A stretch of 64,000 nt of DNA. It comes from Acinetobacter johnsonii CIP 64.6 (GTDB lineage: Bacteria; Pseudomonadota; Gammaproteobacteria; Pseudomonadales; Moraxellaceae). Below the pieces are notes generated by a model. It ran no database searches, was not told where the DNA came from, and saw nothing but the letters and a program-made list of their open reading frames with translations. Position numbers and translations under genes: made by a program. Positions 53,621 to 62,695 of this stretch are shown piece by piece. The stretch is taken from contig NZ_KB849238.1 of assembly GCF_000368045.1 (NCBI RefSeq), forward strand, positions 62,001 through 126,000, given 5' to 3'. Each line of letters opens with the position of its first letter. Positions within the stretch are counted from its first letter, which is position 1.

Positions 53621-54900
53621 ACACAGCACCACTTGCAACAGACTCTTTAGAAACATGGCTCGATTATTGGGGCCATGTTCACGTTACGGGGATTGATTTA
53701 GGATTGGAACGCGTAATTCCTGTAGCTGAAAAGCTCGGTGTGACACGTCCCGATGCCAAAGTTTTAACTGTAGCGGGAACCAATGGAAAAGGTTCGACCA
53801 CCACTACATTGGCTGCCATTTTAAATGCGCAAGGCTATAAGGTGGGATTGTATCAGTCACCACATATTTACCGTTTTAATGAACGGGTTAAATTACGTGG
53901 TATCGAGGTCGATAACCAAAGCTTGGTCGATGCTTTTGTACAAGTGGATCAAGCGCGCCGTGATTGTGATTTAAGCCTCTCTTTCTTTGAGGCGACCACA
54001 CTCGCGGCTTTTGTCATTTTTAAAGACCAAGCCTGTGATGTTTGGGTGCTTGAAGTGGGTCTGGGTGGTCGTTTAGATGTGGTCAACGTGATTGAACCCG
54101 ATGTTGCGGTGATCACCAATATTGGTTTAGACCATACTGACTGGCTGGGCGATACCATTGAAAAGATTGCCTTTGAAAAGGCTGGCATCATCCGTCCCAA
54201 TATTCCTGTGGTGTTTGGCGGCTTACAACAAATCCCTCAAGCGATTATCGATAAAGCGGATGCTTGTGCTGCAAAACTTTATGCTGTGAATCGTGACTAT
54301 TTTTATCAATGCAGTGAGCATGGTCAGTCGTGGATGTTTGCATCTAGCGGCACCACTTTAAATTTACCTCTCGGCACATTGGCGGTTGAGAATATTTCAA
54401 CAGCTGTTGCTGCTGTTTTATTGAGTGGTTTAACTGTCACTCAAGCGGCTATTTCTGAAGGAATTCAAAATGCAAAATTGCAAGGTCGTTTTGAAATTCG
54501 CCAAATACAGAACAAAACGGTAATTTTTGATGCAGGGCATAACCCGCATGGTGTTGCTTTTTTATTAAATCAATTGCGAAATTTCCTAAAATACAATAAA
54601 CAGTACACTGAAGTAGTCAGTGTTTTCTCGATGTTGGCAGATAAAGATGTGAAATCTGTCACAGAGTTATTGAAAGATTCCATACAAATGTGGAAAATTG
54701 CGACATTAACTGTCCCGCGTGCAGCTCCAATTGAACAATTGGATCAAGCGCTGCAAGGGCAACATGTGCAGCACTTTGACAGTGTGAAATTGGCTTTTAA
54801 ATCAGCGCTCGACGAAACAAAGAATAATCAGCTGATTTTGGTATGTGGTTCATTTCATACATTAGAAGCGGTATGGGAGTATTTGGAAGAATGTCAATGA
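53617..54900 (+). CDS. folC: Folylpolyglutamate synthase / dihydrofolate synthase
   Basis: 427 residues, start TTG at 53617 overlapping the accD stop by four bases. It joins glutamate to dihydropteroate and extends the folate polyglutamate tail. Mur-ligase-type motifs: VLTVAGTNGKGSTTTTLAAIL (P-loop), GLYQSPHIYRFNERVKLRG, VLEVGLGGRLDVVNVI, and FDAGHNPHGV. Its end overlaps the ATG of the SPOR gene, so all four genes of this cluster are likely translated in a coupled way. Confidence 0.96.
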   Translation: MNTAPLATDSLETWLDYWGHVHVTGIDLGLERVIPVAEKLGVTRPDAKVLTVAGTNGKGSTTTTLAAILNAQGYKVGLYQSPHIYRFNERVKLRGIEVDNQSLVDAFVQVDQARRDCDLSLSFFEATTLAAFVIFKDQACDVWVLEVGLGGRLDVVNVIEPDVAVITNIGLDHTDWLGDTIEKIAFEKAGIIRPNIPVVFGGLQQIPQAIIDKADACAAKLYAVNRDYFYQCSEHGQSWMFASSGTTLNLPLGTLAVENISTAVAAVLLSGLTVTQAAISEGIQNAKLQGRFEIRQIQNKTVIFDAGHNPHGVAFLLNQLRNFLKYNKQYTEVVSVFSMLADKDVKSVTELLKDSIQMWKIATLTVPRAAPIEQLDQALQGQHVQHFDSVKLAFKSALDETKNNQLILVCGSFHTLEAVWEYLEECQ

Positions 54901-55904
54901 ATAGCAAACAACGTTGGATGGGTGGCGTTGTTTTATTAGGTGGTGGTGTCCTTTTGGCGGCATTACTGCTTAAAGGCAAAGAAGAAATACATCAAAATAA
55001 TATTAAAACACCAGAGCTAGTCACACAAAATGTGCAACGCAATGCCGAAGGTGAGTTGGTTCAACTTCAGCCGTTAACGGTTGATGTTGAAACAGAAAAG
55101 CGTTTACTGGAACAACAACGTGTAGCACGTGAAAAATCGGTTGCTGAACAAGAAGCTCGTGCGGCCGAATTTTTAGCAATGCAACAGCAAGCTGAAGCAG
55201 ATGCTGCACGTAAAGCAGCGGAAGAATATGCCGCGTTAAATGCACACCGTAATGCTGCACAGCAAAGCTCGGATAACATTCCACCAGAATTGGTTGAAGA
55301 TGAAAAAGCCAAGCAACAGCGAATTGCTGCGGATAAAGCCGCTGAGCTAAAGAAGTTGGAACAGCAAAAGCTGCAAGCACGTACTGAAGCAGAAAAAGCA
55401 GCGGCTACAAAAAAACTGGCTGAGCAAAAAGTCTTAGCAGAAAAGCAAGCACTTGAAGATAAAGCTAAGCGAGAAGCAGAGGCTAAACGTAAAGCAGAAG
55501 ATGAGCGTAAATCTGAAGCGAAAAAAGAAGCCGAACGTAAAGCAGATGCTGAGAAAAAAGCGGAAGACAAACGTAAGGCAGATGAAAAGCGTAAAGCTGA
55601 TGAAGCCAAGAAAAAGGCGGAAGCTGAGAAAGCGCGTGATTTGCTTGAACATGGTGATAAGCAGTGGATGGTACAGGTGGCATTGGCTGCCAATGAAGCC
55701 AATGCGGATGCACTGGCTGCTAAGCTTCGTGCCAAGGGCTATAAGGTCACTAAAAGTCCAACCTCTAAAGGCGTACGGATTATGGTGGGGCCATCTAAAG
55801 ACCGTGATACTGCCGATGCAGCCCGCAAGAAGATTACTTCAGATGCGAGCCTCGGCATGAAGTCCGCATGGGTGATTGACTGGGTGCCACTCGACAAACG
55901 CTAA
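54897..55904 (+). CDS. SPOR-domain cell-division-type membrane protein
   Basis: 335 residues from the ATG at 54897, which overlaps the folC stop (ATGA); GGAAG lies about seven bases before. One membrane helix (GGVVLLGGGVLLAALLL) is followed by a long Lys/Glu/Ala-rich coiled-coil (about residues 60-245) and a C-terminal SPOR domain (WMVQVALAANEANADALAAKLRAKGYKVT; VRIMVGPSKDRDTADAARKKI). SPOR domains bind denuded septal peptidoglycan; this resembles DedD. The end of its transcript is a hairpin in the convergent gene. Confidence 0.88.
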   Translation: MNSKQRWMGGVVLLGGGVLLAALLLKGKEEIHQNNIKTPELVTQNVQRNAEGELVQLQPLTVDVETEKRLLEQQRVAREKSVAEQEARAAEFLAMQQQAEADAARKAAEEYAALNAHRNAAQQSSDNIPPELVEDEKAKQQRIAADKAAELKKLEQQKLQARTEAEKAAATKKLAEQKVLAEKQALEDKAKREAEAKRKAEDERKSEAKKEAERKADAEKKAEDKRKADEKRKADEAKKKAEAEKARDLLEHGDKQWMVQVALAANEANADALAAKLRAKGYKVTKSPTSKGVRIMVGPSKDRDTADAARKKITSDASLGMKSAWVIDWVPLDKR

Positions 55905-55930
55905 GATCGGATTCAACCTAATTGCCTTCA

Positions 55931-56506
55931 CTAAGATGGATTCAATAGTTGCTGTTGAATCCATTTTATATTTTCAGGGCTGAATAATGGCTCAATATTT
56001 TGCCAAATTGGATGAAAACCATAACCCCCATGTTTCATCTCAGCCAAGGCATCAGTGGTAGACCAGTTTTGAAAAATAATGCGGTACATGGCCACACTGG
56101 CGCCTGTACGGTCTGAACCATGGTAGCAATGCAGTAAAACTTTTTGCTGGTTTTGCTCTGCAAGTTGGATTTGCTGCATCACCTTTAACAAGTCTTCTCG
56201 GTCAATCGCCCATGTATGAATGGGGATATGTACCAGTTCAAACCCTTGGTTGGATAGTTTTTTCAGGTCTTGATTGCGTGAGCGTAAATTAATAATTACA
56301 TCAATTTTCTGTGCTTTTAAACTCTGAACTAAATTTTGATCGGGTTGCTCACTACGAAAAATGGTTTTACTGATTTGATAGAAATTATGCTCAGGCTGCA
56401 TCGACTGTCCCCAGTGTTGTGGACGCTCTGTCTCTGGCAGCCCAGGTGTAGTCATACAGCCAGAAACACTGATACACAGAGAAAGCATAACAAGATATTT
56501 GGTCAT
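55931..56506 (-). CDS. Lipoprotein dual-specificity/tyrosine phosphatase-like protein
   Basis: 191 residues. A lipoprotein signal (YLVMLSLCISVSGC) predicts a lipid-anchored periplasmic protein. The active-site loop VLLHCYHGSDRTGASVAMYR has the Cys-x5-Arg signature (CYHGSDR) of tyrosine phosphatases, with a likely general-acid Asp in IHTWAIDRED. The start overlaps the end of the MBL-fold gene by four bases. Its substrate is unknown; periplasmic phosphatases may act on phosphorylated sugars or lipids. Confidence 0.82.
   Translation of the reverse strand: MTKYLVMLSLCISVSGCMTTPGLPETERPQHWGQSMQPEHNFYQISKTIFRSEQPDQNLVQSLKAQKIDVIINLRSRNQDLKKLSNQGFELVHIPIHTWAIDREDLLKVMQQIQLAEQNQQKVLLHCYHGSDRTGASVAMYRIIFQNWSTTDALAEMKHGGYGFHPIWQNIEPLFSPENIKWIQQQLLNPS
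55937..55967 (+). terminator. Terminator of the SPOR gene inside the next coding region
   Basis: TGGATTCAA, a nine-base loop and TTGAATCCA, followed by TTTTA, form a perfect stem. It lies inside the last codons of the convergent phosphatase gene (WIQQQLLNP). Confidence 0.55.
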
Positions 56507-57327
56507 AGGATCAGGCTCTGATGGTGTGAAAGTTCAACAGGGTCATGTGCGCAAAAGATTTCGATACTTGGTTCAGACTGTGCCAAGTGTTGAATTTTAT
56601 GCAAGTTACTTAAACGCTGTGCATTATCTTCGGCAAAAAATACTTCCAAGGCATTTAAGCTGCGAAGTCTGTTTTGGGGGGTAAGTTCTAGGTGGGAGTA
56701 GTAAGCATCCCCGCAGAAGAGTTTCCAACCTTGTTGGGTTTTAATGGCAATGCCACAGTGGCCTTCAGTATGCCCAAACAGTGGAATCAAAAGAATCTCA
56801 TTATGAAATAAGTCAAACCCTTGCACTTGAGTCAAATTAAACCATGCGTCACCGTGAATCGGCTCAATAAAGTGCCAATGGCGATGCTGCTGAAATTGTT
56901 GTGTTTTATAACGGGCTTTATTTTTAAATGATTTCAGGTTTTGTGCCGCATTATATTCGTTAGACAGGATATGTACTGTTGCATTGGGAAAGTCGGAAAT
57001 ACCCCCCGCATGGTCAAAATCCAGATGTGAAACCAAAATGTGTTTGACATCCTTTGGGCTAAAGCCAAGTTTTTGGATTTGTGCAATAGCGGTTAATTCT
57101 AAGTTTTGTTCAATTTTTCCAATTCGAGCCACCAACTGCCCCAAACGCTGCTTGGTGTGTAGATAGTCCTGTATGCCTAAGCCCGTATCAATCAGCACCA
57201 GCCCTTGATCTGTTTCAACCAAAAGACAATGGCACACCACCTTAGCTTGAAAACCTTTTTGACCAAAGAGTGGGGCACACACTGGACACATGGTGCCACA
57301 ATGTAAATGGTGAATGTTATAAATCAT
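56503..57327 (-). CDS. MBL-fold metallo-hydrolase
   Basis: 274 residues. The zinc motif HILVSHLDFDHAGGI (HxxxDH), LFGHTEGHCGIAI, LFCGDAYYSH and the final CAHDPVELSHH give a metallo-beta-lactamase fold with a complete metal site. Proteins of this kind include lactonases that open acyl-homoserine lactones, but no substrate can be assigned. Its TGA overlaps the phosphatase ATG, so the two are translationally coupled. Confidence 0.82.
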   Translation of the reverse strand: MIYNIHHLHCGTMCPVCAPLFGQKGFQAKVVCHCLLVETDQGLVLIDTGLGIQDYLHTKQRLGQLVARIGKIEQNLELTAIAQIQKLGFSPKDVKHILVSHLDFDHAGGISDFPNATVHILSNEYNAAQNLKSFKNKARYKTQQFQQHRHWHFIEPIHGDAWFNLTQVQGFDLFHNEILLIPLFGHTEGHCGIAIKTQQGWKLFCGDAYYSHLELTPQNRLRSLNALEVFFAEDNAQRLSNLHKIQHLAQSEPSIEIFCAHDPVELSHHQSLIL

Positions 57328-57426
57328 AAAGTCTTTTTTATCGTATTGTTTTGACTGTTATAGCGGAAGACTTGAGTTTTAACAGTTTGATTTTGTTAAA
57401 GAGTTATGTGTATCTGCTTTAAACGG

Positions 57427-57453
57427 AAAAAAGCCTGTCGATTGACAGGCTTT
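57427..57453 (-). terminator. Terminator downstream of the peroxiredoxin gene
   Basis: AAAGCCTGTC, an ATCG loop and GACAGGCTTTTTT on the minus strand, 180 bases after the peroxiredoxin stop. Confidence 0.8.
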
Positions 57454-57635
57454 CAAAAGTTCAAACCCAGCTCGTCATTGGAATTTGAAACGATCATACA
57501 ACGGGACTCTGAACGTATTTTTATGGGTTAGGTTCCTCTTTGCATGGCTTGGAGTTGAGTGCTCCATTTTGTTTTCAATGGAGCTGCTCGGTCAAAACTT
57601 CGGGCTTCACTTGTCTGCTGCAACAGCAGAATATT
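57454..57635 (-). ncRNA. Structured 3' untranslated region or small RNA candidate
   Basis: About 180 bases between the peroxiredoxin stop and its terminator. They contain several perfect hairpins: TCTGCTG-TTG-CAGCAGA (57614-57630), CTCCATT-N8-AATGGAG (57562-57583) and a GGAG/CTCC pair. There is no gene of its own. This is either the 3' end of the peroxiredoxin mRNA or a separate small RNA. Only sequence evidence supports it. Confidence 0.35.
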
Positions 57636-58277
57636 TTATCCTTGCTCAGGCTGTGGAGTCAGGCGTAAATACGGGGTGACTGCTTTATAACCTTTCGGAA
57701 AGCGCTGTGCGATTTCAGCTTCATCTTTGAGTGATGGCACAATCACTACATCTTCACCTTGTTGCCAGTTCGCAGGAGTTGCAACTTTGTGATGATCGGT
57801 CAGCTGCAGTGAGTCAATTACGCGTAAGATTTCATGGAAATTACGACCTGTTGATGCAGGGTAAGTGATAATCAAACGGACTTTTTTGTTTGGGTCGATA
57901 ATCACTAAAGAGCGGACAGTCAATGTTTCACTGGCATTGGGATGGATAAAACCATATAGTTCAGACACTTTACGGTCTTGGTCGGCAATGATCGGGAAGT
58001 TCACCGTGGTATTTTGGGTTTCATTGATGTCTTTGATCCACCCCAGATGTGACTCAACATCATCGACCGAGAGGGCAATGGCTTTTACCCCACGTTTTTC
58101 AAATTCATCTTTGAGTTTTGCGGTAAAGCCAAGCTCGGTGGTACATACTGGCGTGTAGTCAGCAGGATGTGAAAATAGTACTCCCCAGCTATCGCCTAAA
58201 AATTGATAAAAATCTATTTCGCCTGCACTAGATGCTTGTTGAAAATTGGGTGCGATGTCGCCTAAACGTAAACTCAT
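57636..58277 (-). CDS. 1-Cys peroxiredoxin (Prx6 type)
   Basis: 213 residues from the ATG at 58277. It reduces hydrogen peroxide and organic peroxides. The active-site HPADYTPVCTTELG holds the peroxidatic Cys45; no other cysteine is present, so it is of the 1-Cys type and needs an external thiol reductant. IADQDRKVSELYG, SLVIIDPNKKVRLIITYPASTGRNF and VVTPSL-like IVPSLKDEAEIAQRFPKG complete the Prx6 pattern. A structured 3' region and a terminator follow. Confidence 0.92.
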   Translation of the reverse strand: MSLRLGDIAPNFQQASSAGEIDFYQFLGDSWGVLFSHPADYTPVCTTELGFTAKLKDEFEKRGVKAIALSVDDVESHLGWIKDINETQNTTVNFPIIADQDRKVSELYGFIHPNASETLTVRSLVIIDPNKKVRLIITYPASTGRNFHEILRVIDSLQLTDHHKVATPANWQQGEDVVIVPSLKDEAEIAQRFPKGYKAVTPYLRLTPQPEQG

Positions 58278-58633
58278 GTTGAACCTCAAATTATCTTTAT
58301 GTCTATGTAATGAACATCACTATGGCGCAATTTCTTTTGCATGAAAAATAGTGTTTTATTATTTGTTTATACGAAATATTCATAATTAGCCGGATAGCTG
58401 TCATGTATACGGATCAAATTAAACCTGATTTCATCGTTGCTCTAGAGGCCGCTTATTTGTATGTTTACTAATGGTATTTAGACGAGGTTATTTTGGCTTC
58501 TGAAGTGTATCGCTCTATAGAATTGATCGTGCATACGATCGGTTTATTATGAGCTATAATTATTTTTATGATTGATTTATATTTGTTTTTTAAAGTAATT
58601 CCACAAAGTATAAAAAACTTGAGCATTCGAACA

Positions 58634-59059
58634 ATGAAAAAAATAGGTATCGTCCTGACTTTAGTGTTATGGGGACTGGAAGTAACCTATGCGCAGAATG
58701 GTGGGCAATTGAAACAAGCCCAAGTCAGTACTGCTCGTCAAACGCCACAACAAATTACAGATCAATATCTAGCGTCTCAAAAAAGCCTCAAACAGCGTAA
58801 AGCCACCCTTTCACAAGCTCTCGAGCGAGAGTTAACTCAAGGTCAGAATACGAATGCGAGTAATGTCTATAATATTACCTGCGTACAGCTTGTTCCGATT
58901 CTTACCGCAATGCGAGTCAATGATGAACAACTCTTGGGTTTCTTACAGAGCATGAATCCAAGTCAGTCCAACAACGGGGTGAAAGCCTCGCTGCGGGAAA
59001 ATCAAGCGCTTGAAAGCAAAACCTTGAATAACTGCAAACAATTAAAGTCGCTACTTTAA
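58634..59059 (+). CDS. Small periplasmic protein of unknown function
   Basis: 141 residues from the ATG at 58634, chosen because a signal peptide (MKKIGIVLTLVLWGLEVTYAQ) starts there; an upstream in-frame ATG at 58568 would bury it. The mature part is Gln/Asn-rich with two cysteines (NITCVQLVPIL; LNNCKQLKSLL) that could form a disulfide. I do not recognise a family. Confidence 0.65.
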   Translation: MKKIGIVLTLVLWGLEVTYAQNGGQLKQAQVSTARQTPQQITDQYLASQKSLKQRKATLSQALERELTQGQNTNASNVYNITCVQLVPILTAMRVNDEQLLGFLQSMNPSQSNNGVKASLRENQALESKTLNNCKQLKSLL

Positions 59060-59274
59060 AAAAGACTGTTGAATCCTGATGAGTTCGGATGAAATCTCTA
59101 TGTCGGCTGTTTAAAATTTGTTACATTAGTTTGCCTTAGATTCGACGGGCTAGAAACAATGAATAGATTTTTTAAATGGTTTTGTGTAAAGCCCTTGTAC
59201 TTCAAATTTCTAGCACCATAATAACGACTAAGAAAACATATTCATTTGACAAGCAAGATTTAGAGAGTCTATTC

Positions 59275-61998
59275 ATGTTGGCAAGTCTGATCGGAGGAAT
59301 CTTCGGTACCAAAAATGAGCGCGAACTCAAACGCATGCGTAAAATCGTAGACAAGATTAATGCGCTCGAGCCGACGATATCCGCTCTTGGCGATGCAGAC
59401 TTATCTGCAAAAACTGAAGAATTTAAACAACGTTATAACAAGGGCGAAAGCCTTGATAAATTACTCCCAGAAGCATTTGCCGTCTGCCGTGAAGCAGCTA
59501 AGCGTGTAATGGGCATGCGTCATTATGATGTACAGTTGATTGGTGGTATTACCTTACACGAAGGTAAAATTGCAGAGATGCGTACAGGTGAAGGTAAAAC
59601 CCTGATGGGTACCTTGGCGTGTTATTTAAACGCGATTAGTGCTCAAGGTGTTCATGTCATTACCGTGAATGACTACTTGGCACAGCGTGATGCAGAATTA
59701 AACCGTCCGCTCTTTGAATTCTTGGGTTTAAGCATCGGGATTATCTATTCCATGCAAGATCCAACAGAGAAAGCTGAAGCCTATCGTGCCGATATTACCT
59801 ACGGTACCAACAACGAATTTGGCTTTGACTATCTACGTGACAACATGGTGTTCTCGCTTGCTGAGAAAAAACAACGTGGTTTGATCTATGCCATCATTGA
59901 TGAAGTCGATTCGATCTTAATTGATGAAGCGCGTACGCCTTTGATTATTTCAGGGCAAAGTGATGATTCTTCACAGTTGTATGCCGCAATCAATAGCATT
60001 CCGCCCAAACTGCATGCGCAGAAAGAAGAAAAAGTCGCGGATGGGGGGCATTTCTGGATTGATGAAAAACAACGTTCTGTTGAAATGACAGAAATTGGTT
60101 TTGAAACGGTTGAAAATGAACTGATTGAAATGGGCTTGTTGGCTGAAGGTGAAAGCCTGTATTCATCGACCAACCTAAATCTAGTTCATCATGTTACTGC
60201 TGCCATTCGTGCGCATTACTTGTATCAACGCAATGTGCATTACATCATCAATGATGGTGAAGTGATTATTGTCGATGAAAACACAGGACGTACCATGCCA
60301 GGTCGTCGCTGGTCAGAAGGTCTACACCAAGCAGTTGAAGCAAAAGAAGGCTTAGAAATCCAGCCTGAAAACCAAACGCTTGCAACCACAACCTTCCAGA
60401 ACTATTTCCGCCTATACAAAAAGCTTTCGGGTATGACCGGTACTGCCGATACTGAAGCTGCGGAAATGAAAGAAATTTATGGTTTAGATGTAGTCATCAT
60501 TCCGACGCACCGACCAATGGTTCGTCTCGATCAAAACGATTTAATTTATTTAAATCGTAATGGTAAATACAACGCGATTATTCAAGAAATTCAACGCGTG
60601 CATGAGTCTGGTGTAGCACCAATTTTGATTGGTACAGCAACCATTGAAGCCTCTGAGATTCTTTCTGATAAATTGCGTGATGCTGGTATTCAGCACGAAG
60701 TGTTAAATGCGAAACAACACGAACGTGAAGCAGATATTATTGCGCAAGCGGGTGCACCGCGAGCAGTAACTATTGCAACCAATATGGCAGGTCGTGGTAC
60801 AGACATTCTGCTTGGTGGTAACTGGAAAGCTTTACTGGCAAAAATTGAAAACCCAACCCCTGAAGATGAAGCGCGCTTAAAAGCCGAATGGGAACAAAGC
60901 CATGAAATGGTATTAAGTTCTGGTGGCTTACACATCATTGGTTCTGAGCGTCACGAATCACGTCGTATTGATAACCAGCTCCGTGGTCGTGCAGGTCGTC
61001 AAGGTGACCCTGGTGTATCACGTTTCTACTTATCACTTGAAGATGACTTAATGCGTATCTTTGCGGGTGATCGTGTTGTGGGTATGATGCGTGCGATGGG
61101 CTTACAAGAAGACGAAGCCATTGAGCATAAAATGGTGTCACGTTCGATTGAAAATGCGCAGCGCAAAGTTGAAGCACGTAACTTCGATATTCGTAAGAAC
61201 TTATTGAAATACGATGACGTCAACAACGAACAGCGTAAAATTATTTACTCGCAACGTGATGAGGTTTTGGCGGAAAGCACATTGCAAGATTACATCGAAG
61301 AGATGCAACGTGATGTGATGAAAGGCGTGATTTCTAACTATATCCCACCTGAGTCAATTCATGATCAATGGGATATTGACGGGCTTGAAAAAGCATTACG
61401 TGAAGACCTTGCAATTGATTTGCCAATCAACCAATGGTTGGAAGATGACCGTCGTTTAGATGAAGAGTCTTTAGTTGAGCGTATTACTGATGAAGTGGTA
61501 CAGCGCTACCGTAGCCGCCGTGAGCAAATGGGTGATGAAACAGCAGTTATGCTGGAGCGTCACTTCATGCTGAACTCGCTGGATCGTCACTGGAAAGATC
61601 ACTTGGCGGCGATGGATTATTTACGCCAAGGCATTCACTTACGTGGTTATGCACAGAAAAATCCTGAGCAAGAATACAAAAAAGAAGCGTATAACTTATT
61701 TGTAAATATGTTGGCGATTATCAAATCGGATGTTGTGACTGACTTATCTCGCGTACATGTACCAACGGCTGAAGAGCTGGCTGAAATGGAAGCTCAAAAG
61801 CAAGCTCAAGCTGAAGCGATGCAATTGAACTTGTCGCATGCAGACTTTGATGGTTTGTTGGCCGATGATCAAAGCCAATTCGCAGAAGTAGATGCACAGT
61901 ACGAGCCTGTAGAAGAGTTTGCGGCACCTGCGAGTCGTAACGCGCCTTGCCCATGTGGTTCAGGCTTAAAATACAAACAGTGTCACGGTAAAATATAA
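59275..61998 (+). CDS. secA: Preprotein translocase ATPase SecA
   Basis: 907 residues from the ATG at 59275 behind AGAGAG; upstream in-frame codons are not typical. SecA drives preproteins through SecYEG with ATP. Walker A is AEMRTGEGKTLMG, Walker B IIDEVDSILIDEART, and the second motor half has IGTATIEASEILSD, NMAGRGTDILLGG and QLRGRAGRQGDPG. The C-terminus carries the zinc/SecB-binding motif CPCGSGLKYKQCHG. A perfect terminator with a TTCG loop follows. Confidence 0.98.
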   Translation: MLASLIGGIFGTKNERELKRMRKIVDKINALEPTISALGDADLSAKTEEFKQRYNKGESLDKLLPEAFAVCREAAKRVMGMRHYDVQLIGGITLHEGKIAEMRTGEGKTLMGTLACYLNAISAQGVHVITVNDYLAQRDAELNRPLFEFLGLSIGIIYSMQDPTEKAEAYRADITYGTNNEFGFDYLRDNMVFSLAEKKQRGLIYAIIDEVDSILIDEARTPLIISGQSDDSSQLYAAINSIPPKLHAQKEEKVADGGHFWIDEKQRSVEMTEIGFETVENELIEMGLLAEGESLYSSTNLNLVHHVTAAIRAHYLYQRNVHYIINDGEVIIVDENTGRTMPGRRWSEGLHQAVEAKEGLEIQPENQTLATTTFQNYFRLYKKLSGMTGTADTEAAEMKEIYGLDVVIIPTHRPMVRLDQNDLIYLNRNGKYNAIIQEIQRVHESGVAPILIGTATIEASEILSDKLRDAGIQHEVLNAKQHEREADIIAQAGAPRAVTIATNMAGRGTDILLGGNWKALLAKIENPTPEDEARLKAEWEQSHEMVLSSGGLHIIGSERHESRRIDNQLRGRAGRQGDPGVSRFYLSLEDDLMRIFAGDRVVGMMRAMGLQEDEAIEHKMVSRSIENAQRKVEARNFDIRKNLLKYDDVNNEQRKIIYSQRDEVLAESTLQDYIEEMQRDVMKGVISNYIPPESIHDQWDIDGLEKALREDLAIDLPINQWLEDDRRLDEESLVERITDEVVQRYRSRREQMGDETAVMLERHFMLNSLDRHWKDHLAAMDYLRQGIHLRGYAQKNPEQEYKKEAYNLFVNMLAIIKSDVVTDLSRVHVPTAEELAEMEAQKQAQAEAMQLNLSHADFDGLLADDQSQFAEVDAQYEPVEEFAAPASRNAPCPCGSGLKYKQCHGKI

Positions 61999-62012
61999 AC
62001 TGTGAACGAGTG

Positions 62013-62040
62013 AAAAAGCAGAACTTCGGTTCTGCTTTTT
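62013..62040 (+). terminator. Terminator after secA
   Basis: AAAAAGCAGAAC, loop TTCG and GTTCTGCTTTTT form a perfect stem 15 bases after the stop. Confidence 0.9.
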
Positions 62041-62190
62041 ATTGGTATGACTGAAAAATTGACGTTAAGATCAATCCAAATACGATTCTGATTACAGCTA
62101 AAGCGTTGCATAATGTGAATAGCATTTGCAGTGTTAGGCATTAAATGCTATTTAGTTGCTCATCATCTAAACCTCTAAAGTGGAAAGACA

Positions 62191-62538
62191 ATGAAAAAAG
62201 TATTAAAACCAATCATGATTGTAGCTTTAGCGCTTCCAACTTTTGCATTTGCAGATACCACTACCGCAGCTAAAGTTCAACAAGCGCGCGGTGCAACCAC
62301 AGCACCTGCGGCACAAGCCAATGGCAATATTACGGTACAAAGCCCGCGTACAGGTATTCGTTATACCTTTGCCAATCCAAATCAACGTCCAGTAGTTCTG
62401 CAAACGGCTGCTATTGCTCCTGTAAATGCAGTAACGGTGAACCGTATTGTGGCTTCAAACCCAGCACTTTCTCCTGTAAGCCAAGAAAATGCTAAACAAG
62501 CGCTTTTGTCTAACTCAGCACAGCTTGCTTCAAATTAA
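62191..62538 (+). CDS. Small secreted protein of unknown function
   Basis: 115 residues with a signal peptide (KPIMIVALALPTFAFAD) and a low-complexity Ala/Gln/Asn/Thr-rich mature part (TTTAAKVQQARGATTAPAAQ; NAKQALLSNSAQLASN). No cysteine in the mature part and no recognised domain. It has its own terminator with a TTCG loop and probably its own promoter. Confidence 0.65.
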   Translation: MKKVLKPIMIVALALPTFAFADTTTAAKVQQARGATTAPAAQANGNITVQSPRTGIRYTFANPNQRPVVLQTAAIAPVNAVTVNRIVASNPALSPVSQENAKQALLSNSAQLASN

Positions 62539-62554
62539 TCAAATGCTGCTGCAT

Positions 62555-62581
62555 AAAACCAATCTTCGGATTGGTTTTTTT
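62555..62581 (+). terminator. Terminator after the small secreted protein gene
   Basis: AAAACCAATC, loop TTCG and GATTGGTTTTTTT, 17 bases after the stop. Confidence 0.88.
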
Positions 62582-62695
62582 ATGTCAAAAATGAGTGTGC
62601 ATTGAAAAGTTAAAGCAAACAAAGTCTTCTGCTCGATTTTTTCTGAAAATTCTAATAAGCTGTGTTTTTTCTAACAAATGAATTGGACGTTTAAA

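Noticed and set aside
52918..53624. Two minus-strand frames of 135 and 154 codons across accD
   Set aside because: Antisense shadows of accD, whose motifs and overlaps with trpA and folC are clear.
55067..55735. A 222-codon minus-strand frame rich in Ser, Ala and Cys
   Set aside because: It is the antisense of the Lys/Glu/Ala coiled-coil of the SPOR gene; its composition follows from that repeat and there is no ribosome site.
57485..57679. A 64-codon plus-strand frame after the MBL-fold gene
   Set aside because: It runs into the peroxiredoxin coding end in antisense and lies over the hairpin-rich stretch; no coding signs.
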